From the NCBI GenBank assembly GCA_947631875.1, contig CANRMV010000039.1, positions 1 through 8,709 of the forward strand: a stretch of 8,709 bases of DNA, in the 5' to 3' direction. The notes under the pieces were generated by a model. It did no database searches. It was not told where the DNA came from and worked only from the letters and a program-made list of their open reading frames with translations. The stretch is from an uncultured Clostridia bacterium (GTDB taxonomy: Bacteria; Bacillota; Clostridia; Christensenellales; UBA1242). Shown here piece after piece: positions 6,303 to 8,709 of this stretch. The translations under genes and the position numbers were made by a program. Position 1 is the stretch's first letter. Every line of letters begins with the position of its first letter.

Positions 6303-7076
6303 ATGTCAAATAAAGTTGTGATTTCGGGTGTGAATACAGCCAATTTGCCAAAACTCAAAAATGCTGAGGTTATGGCACTTTTGAAGGAGGTTAAGGCGGG
6401 CGATGAATTTGCGCGGGACAAATTTGTTGTTGCAAATTTAAGGCTCGTGCTTTCGGTTGTCCAAAGATTTGCAAATCAAAGTGATAAGGCAGACGATATG
6501 TTTCAAGTGGGATGTGTTGGACTTTTGAAAGCGATAGACAATTTTGACGACACTTTAAATGTTAGATTTTCAACATATGCCGTGCCAATGATTGTGGGCG
6601 AAATTAGAAGATTTTTGCGCGACAACAATTCGGTTAGAATAAGCCGCTCAATCAGAGATGTGGCATATCGTTCTTTGCAAGCAAAGGAAAAATATATCGC
6701 GGAAAACAACTGTGAGCCAACTTTGGAACAAATCTCTCAAATGGTTGACATTCCACTTAAAGATGTGACTTTTGCACTTGATGCAATAAGTGACACGGTG
6801 TCATTGAGCGAGCCAATTTATAATGATGGAAACGAAGCAATAAGAATTATGGACCAAATTGCAGATGAAAAAAATTGCGATGAGGAAATTGTTGAAAAAC
6901 TTTCGCTTGGTGATGCTATAAAAAATTTGTCCGACAGAGAGAAAGAAATTTTGCTTATGAGATATTATGTTGGTAAAACTCAAATGGAAGTCAGCGAGGA
7001 AGTTGGAATTTCACAAGCCCAAGTTTCTCGTCTTGAAAAGAATGCCCTTAAAATGATAAAAGAGTTTATCGAATAG
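6303..7076 (+). CDS. sigG: RNA polymerase sigma-G (late forespore sigma factor)
   Basis: A 257-residue sigma factor for late forespore genes such as small acid-soluble proteins and germination functions. The head NKVVISGVNTANLPKLKN (3-20) is the sigma-G signature (B. subtilis NKVEICGVDTSKLPVLKN). Region 2 carries NLRLVLSVVQRF, FQVGCVGLLKAIDNFD and VRFSTYAVPMIVGEIRRFLR (88-107). Region 3 has EPTLEQISQMVDIP and SEPIYNDG. Region 4 has LSDREKEILLMRYY and the helix-turn-helix GKTQMEVSEEVGISQAQVSR (224-243). The ATG at 6303 is preferred to the in-frame GTG at 6297, because GAGG (6294-6297) lies five bases before it and the protein then starts MSNKV, as in B. subtilis. A forespore-type promoter stands upstream and a terminator follows. 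One oddity: the position equivalent to B. subtilis Asn45 is Val43. Confidence 0.97.
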   Translation: MSNKVVISGVNTANLPKLKNAEVMALLKEVKAGDEFARDKFVVANLRLVLSVVQRFANQSDKADDMFQVGCVGLLKAIDNFDDTLNVRFSTYAVPMIVGEIRRFLRDNNSVRISRSIRDVAYRSLQAKEKYIAENNCEPTLEQISQMVDIPLKDVTFALDAISDTVSLSEPIYNDGNEAIRIMDQIADEKNCDEEIVEKLSLGDAIKNLSDREKEILLMRYYVGKTQMEVSEEVGISQAQVSRLEKNALKMIKEFIE

Positions 7077-7109
7077 TCAAATTAATTTTGTAACCCAATT
7101 TATGAAAAA

Positions 7110-7137
7110 CAGCCTGCTTTTTTAAGGCTGATTTTTT
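7110..7137 (+). terminator. Rho-independent terminator after sigG
   Basis: CAGCCT (7110-7115) pairs with AGGCTG (7125-7130) across a nine-base loop. The stem is followed by A and six Ts and preceded by five As that can lengthen it. It lies 33 bases after the sigG stop. Confidence 0.8.
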
Positions 7138-7166
7138 ATTTGTTGGTATTTTTTGACAAAATGCGA

Positions 7167-7174
7167 CATAGCGT
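7167..7174 (+). promoter_or_regulatory. Possible mother-cell sigma (sigma-E/K type) -10 ahead of ylmC
   Basis: CATAGCGT fits the CATAnnnT -10 pattern shared by sigma-E and sigma-K, with a partial -35-like GGTATTT (7145-7151) 15 bases upstream. Transcription from it would begin near 7181, so it would serve only the ATG at 7195. TTGACA at 7153-7158 offers a competing vegetative -35 without a good -10. Confidence 0.25.
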
Positions 7175-7179
7175 ATTGT

Positions 7180-7479
7180 ATGGACACGTCTTTTATGGAA
7201 CTTAGGTGCAAAGAAATTGTCAATGTTGTGGACGGGCGTAGGCTTGGGCATATTGTTGATGTTATTTTTAATCTTGAAAACGGATGCTTGCAAGGGGTGG
7301 TTGTGCCAGGCGAAAAAAATTTTTGGAATGTTTTTAAAAATGGAGCAGAACTTTTTATTCCGCTGTCACAAATTGTTAAAGTGGGCTCGGATGCGATTTT
7401 GGTTGAATTGTTCTCCAATCCTCCACCACAAAATCCAAATCCATATATGTTAAGTGGCGGCGGCAAGCATAAAAAATAA
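7180..7479 (+). CDS. ylmC: YlmC/YmxH family PRC-barrel protein (sporulation-associated)
   Basis: A small protein of 99 residues with one PRC-barrel fold, of the YlmC/YmxH family. The family is widespread in endospore formers, often beside sigG, and its molecular role is not established. The block SFMELRCKEIVNVVDGRRLG (4-23) matches the family opening (F.ELR.KEVINI.DGRRLG), followed by IVDVIFNLENGCLQGVVVPG (25-44) and the barrel end FIPLSQIVKVGSDAILVEL (59-77). A tail of about 20 residues, rich in Pro and Asn and ending GGGKHKK, goes beyond the barrel. The start is uncertain. ATG 7180 keeps the whole conserved block, ATG 7195 gives 94 residues, and TTG 7153 adds nine. None has a Shine-Dalgarno, unlike most other genes here. 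It lies about 100 bases after sigG, beyond that gene's terminator. Confidence 0.85.
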   Translation: MDTSFMELRCKEIVNVVDGRRLGHIVDVIFNLENGCLQGVVVPGEKNFWNVFKNGAELFIPLSQIVKVGSDAILVELFSNPPPQNPNPYMLSGGGKHKK

Positions 7480-7480
7480 C

Positions 7481-7511
7481 TTACTTTTCTTTTGAAAAAA
7501 AAGAAAAGTAA
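7481..7511 (+). repeat. Perfect 12-base inverted repeat after ylmC
   Basis: TTACTTTTCTTT (7481-7492) pairs exactly with AAAGAAAAGTAA (7500-7511) around a seven-base loop, one base after the ylmC stop. No T run follows it directly, but a second hairpin does, so the two may act together in ending ylmC transcription. It may also belong to a dispersed intergenic repeat. Confidence 0.6.
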
Positions 7512-7527
7512 CAGGCACGCCTGTTTT
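7510..7527 (+). terminator. Probable rho-independent terminator of ylmC
   Basis: AACAGG (7510-7515), loop CACG and CCTGTT (7520-7525) form a compact stem that runs into TTTT and then AATTATTTT. It starts where the longer hairpin at 7481-7511 ends. Confidence 0.6.
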
Positions 7528-7727
7528 AATTATTTTCAATAAAAGTGCTTGGGTTGACACGAAAAGGCTTCGTTAAAAATTCTGAAAATCTTCCCATAAA
7601 ATTTTTGATGAGAAAGGGCTTTGCCTGCTCTCAAAAATTTTATGGCACTTATGCCGTAGCAAAATGCACAGCGTGATTTTGCAAGGTGTGGAAAAGGGGA
7701 GAGTGGGGAAAACGAATTTTAGCAGTT
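7528..7727. repeat. Hairpin-rich non-coding stretch between ylmC and nrdR
   Basis: This is the main part of a 309-base gap between genes (7480-7788), and no credible reading frame is visible in it. Four more inverted repeats follow each other. ACGAA/TTCGT lies at 7559-7573. A 15-base perfect arm pair runs at 7594-7608 and 7631-7645, with further pairing inside (GAG/CTC and AGG/CCT). GGCA/TGCC lies at 7644-7655. GCAAAAT/ATTTTGC at 7659-7682 has an inner CAC/GTG. A purine-rich run follows (about 7684-7711). TTGACA at 7554-7559 lacks a clear -10. It could be an intergenic repeat element, a remnant of a small non-autonomous element, or a structured RNA. It does not match any RNA family I recognise. 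Confidence 0.5.
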
Positions 7728-7764
7728 AAAAAAAACAGCAAAACTGCTGTTTTTTTGTGACTGC
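7722..7764 (-). terminator. Bidirectional terminator between ylmC and nrdR
   Basis: ACAGCA (7735-7740), loop AAAC and TGCTGT (7745-7750) form a stem flanked by eight As on the left and seven Ts on the right, so it reads as a terminator on both strands. Outer arms GCAGT (7722-7726) and ACTGC (7760-7764) can extend it. It lies about 25 bases beyond the nrdR stop and most likely ends nrdR transcription. Confidence 0.85.
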
Positions 7765-7788
7765 GTTAAGAAATTCTAGTTGGCCCCA

Positions 7789-8232
7789 CTACATTTCTGT
7801 TATTAACTTTATGAAGTTTGTTACATCTTTGAATTGGCGATAAACTGATGCAAATCGAACATAGGCGATTTCATCAACCTCTTTAAGTTTTTTCATGACC
7901 ATTTCACCAATCTCTTGGGATTGGATTTCTTGTTTAAGCGAATTTTGAATTTGTTTTTCTATATCTTCTGCCATTTGGTCAATTTGTGCAATGGAAACAG
8001 GCCTTTTTTCACAAGCCTTAATCATTCCGTTCCTGATTTTTTGTATGTCAAAGGCTTGACGGCTGCCATCTTTCTTTACAACCAAAACAGGAACAGTTTC
8101 AACTGTTTCATATGTTGTGAACCTTTTTCCGCAATTCAAGCATTCTCTTCTTCTTCTTATTGAATTTGTTTCGTCTGTGCTGCGGCTGTCCAAAACTTTG
8201 CTTTCTTCACTTCCACAATATATACATCTCAT
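7789..8232 (-). CDS. nrdR: Transcriptional repressor NrdR
   Basis: A 147-residue NrdR, the nucleotide-sensing repressor of ribonucleotide reductase operons, cytoplasmic and DNA-binding. The N-terminal zinc ribbon has C3 and C6 (MRCIYCG) and C31 and C34 (CLNCGKRF). Between them is the family motif KVLDSRSTDETNSIRRRREC (12-31). The ATP-cone occupies about 48-137, beginning VPVLVVKKDGSRQAFDIQKI and including YVRFASVYRQFKDV (124-137). Length and ends match the family exactly. AAGGAG on the minus strand (8241-8246) lies eight bases before the ATG. The gene is single, with its own promoter and terminator, convergent with ylmC and divergent from feoA. No reductase gene is in the window, so its targets are elsewhere; I saw no convincing NrdR box upstream of it. 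Confidence 0.97.
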   Translation of the reverse strand: MRCIYCGSEESKVLDSRSTDETNSIRRRRECLNCGKRFTTYETVETVPVLVVKKDGSRQAFDIQKIRNGMIKACEKRPVSIAQIDQMAEDIEKQIQNSLKQEIQSQEIGEMVMKKLKEVDEIAYVRFASVYRQFKDVTNFIKLITEM

Positions 8233-8257
8233 TTGTTTTTCTCCTTAAATCACTTTT

Positions 8258-8287
8258 ATTCTACCACAACATTTAGTATTTCAACAA
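8258..8287 (-). promoter_or_regulatory. Probable sigma-A promoter of nrdR
   Basis: On the minus strand TAGAAT (8263-8258) is an extended -10, preceded by TGG (8266-8264). The -35 is either TTGTTG (8287-8282) with an 18-base spacer or TTGAAA (8284-8279) with 15. Transcription would start about 20 bases before the gene's start codon. Confidence 0.55.
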
Positions 8288-8351
8288 GCGTTTTTACACA
8301 ATTCATAGAAAAATTTTGAATACTTTTTTTCTTTGGACAATAAAATTTTAT

Positions 8352-8579
8352 ATGACTATGAAGGATTGTAAAGAAAATATTTCTTACAAAATATGTGGTT
8401 TTGGCGGCGAAATTGACAATATCGCACGGCGCTTTATGGAACTTGGGCTTGTTGAAGGCGAAAAAGTGAAAATTTGTGCAAAATCGCTTCAAAAAAAAGT
8501 GTTTTTGATTGAAGTGAGAGGATATCTTTTGAGTGTTCGGGCATCTCTTCTTGAAAAAGTGCAGGTGCAAAAATGCTAG
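8352..8579 (+). CDS. feoA: Ferrous iron transport protein A (FeoA, SH3-like)
   Basis: A 75-residue FeoA, a small cytoplasmic SH3-like protein that supports the FeoB ferrous iron transporter. The family pattern is visible: ICGFGGEIDNIARRFMELGL (14-33), VEGEKVKICAKS (34-45) and VFLIEVRGYLLSVRASLLEKVQV (50-72). The usual GxG turn, the R-R-hydrophobic-LGL helix and the RGYxLSxR strand are all present. The start is not fixed. ATG 8352 and ATG 8358 are both possible and neither has a Shine-Dalgarno; an in-frame TTG at 8316 would add 12 hydrophobic residues that look non-native. A -10-like TAAAAT at 8341-8346 would put the transcript start close to 8352, so a leaderless message is possible. Its end overlaps the start of feoB (ATGCTAG), giving a coupled feoAB unit. 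Confidence 0.88.
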   Translation: MTMKDCKENISYKICGFGGEIDNIARRFMELGLVEGEKVKICAKSLQKKVFLIEVRGYLLSVRASLLEKVQVQKC

Positions 8580-8709
8580 AAGTTTTGCTTGTTGGAAATC
8601 CAAATTCTGGGAAAACAACCCTTTTCAACAGCCTTACTCGCTCACATGAGCATGTGGGCAACTGGCACGGGGTGACTGTGGAAAATAAGAAAAAAAATTT
8701 CTCTTTTGA
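8573..8709 (+). CDS. feoB: Ferrous iron transporter FeoB, N-terminal GTPase start (3' truncated by window)
   Basis: Only the first 45 codons are visible. They match the G domain of FeoB, the inner-membrane ferrous iron transporter. The P-loop GNPNSGKTTLFNSLT (G1, residues 8-22) is followed by VGNWHGVTVE, which corresponds to the FeoB switch I block VGNWPGVTVE with its G2 Thr. The His in place of Pro in NWPG is a small departure. AGGTG (8563-8567) five bases before the ATG is the ribosome binding site, inside the end of feoA. Transmembrane regions lie beyond the window. The NWxGVTVE block together with feoA upstream makes another Era/TrmE-type GTPase unlikely. Confidence 0.95.
   Translation, partial: MLEVLLVGNPNSGKTTLFNSLTRSHEHVGNWHGVTVENKKKNFSF

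Noticed and set aside
7122..7466. 114-codon open frame on the minus strand over ylmC
   Set aside because: It is the shadow of the conserved YlmC frame and its end would run through the sigG terminator. No domain pattern is visible.
7480..7788. CRISPR array or insertion sequence in the hairpin-rich gap
   Set aside because: No regularly spaced direct repeats, no transposase fragment, and no terminal inverted repeats with target-site duplication could be found.
8256..8618. 120-codon open frame on the minus strand over feoA
   Set aside because: It covers the nrdR promoter, feoA and the feoB start. The Phe/Lys/His-rich translation looks like antisense of AT-rich coding DNA.

Overview
The window is AT-rich bacterial chromosome with the gene content of an endospore-forming Bacillota, most likely a member of Clostridia. 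It carries FtsQ/DivIB, FtsA and FtsZ, followed by SpoIIGA, pro-sigma-E and sigma-G, the ftsAZ-spoIIGA-sigE-sigG order known from Bacillus and Clostridium. No mobile element, CRISPR array, tRNA or rRNA was seen. The genus cannot be named from the sequence alone.

Layout. (1) Positions 1-3736 are a cell-wall and division block: the 3' end of murA, then ftsQ/divIB (TTG start, overlapping the murA stop), a short FtsA with its own promoter, and ftsZ with a good promoter and Shine-Dalgarno. (2) 3754-4371 is a small two-helix membrane protein with two C-terminal zinc ribbons, 17 bases behind ftsZ and ahead of a clear terminator. Its function is unknown. (3) 4404-7076 is the sporulation block: a leader with Spo0A-box-like sites, spoIIGA and sigE as a tight operon, an AT-rich gap with two more 0A-like boxes and a forespore-type promoter, then sigG and its terminator. 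(4) 7180-7479 is a YlmC/YmxH PRC-barrel protein. (5) 7480-7788 has no gene but is unusually rich in inverted repeats. (6) nrdR lies on the minus strand at 7789-8232, and divergent from it are feoA and the first 45 codons of feoB, which is cut by the window end.

How the genes fit together. MurA makes peptidoglycan precursor, and FtsQ, FtsA and FtsZ build the division site, which sporulating cells also use for the polar septum. After septation SpoIIGA matures sigma-E in the mother cell, and sigma-G takes over in the forespore. NrdR (ribonucleotide reductase repression) and FeoAB (ferrous iron uptake) look like separate housekeeping units.

The main points of interest are the hairpin-rich region 7480-7788, the FtsA that ends before a membrane-targeting helix and has an altered nucleotide pocket, the uncharacterised zinc-ribbon membrane protein between ftsZ and spoIIGA, and the compound regulatory region before sigG. 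Nothing here is clearly a new multi-gene system; the division and sporulation genes are a conserved arrangement with local peculiarities.
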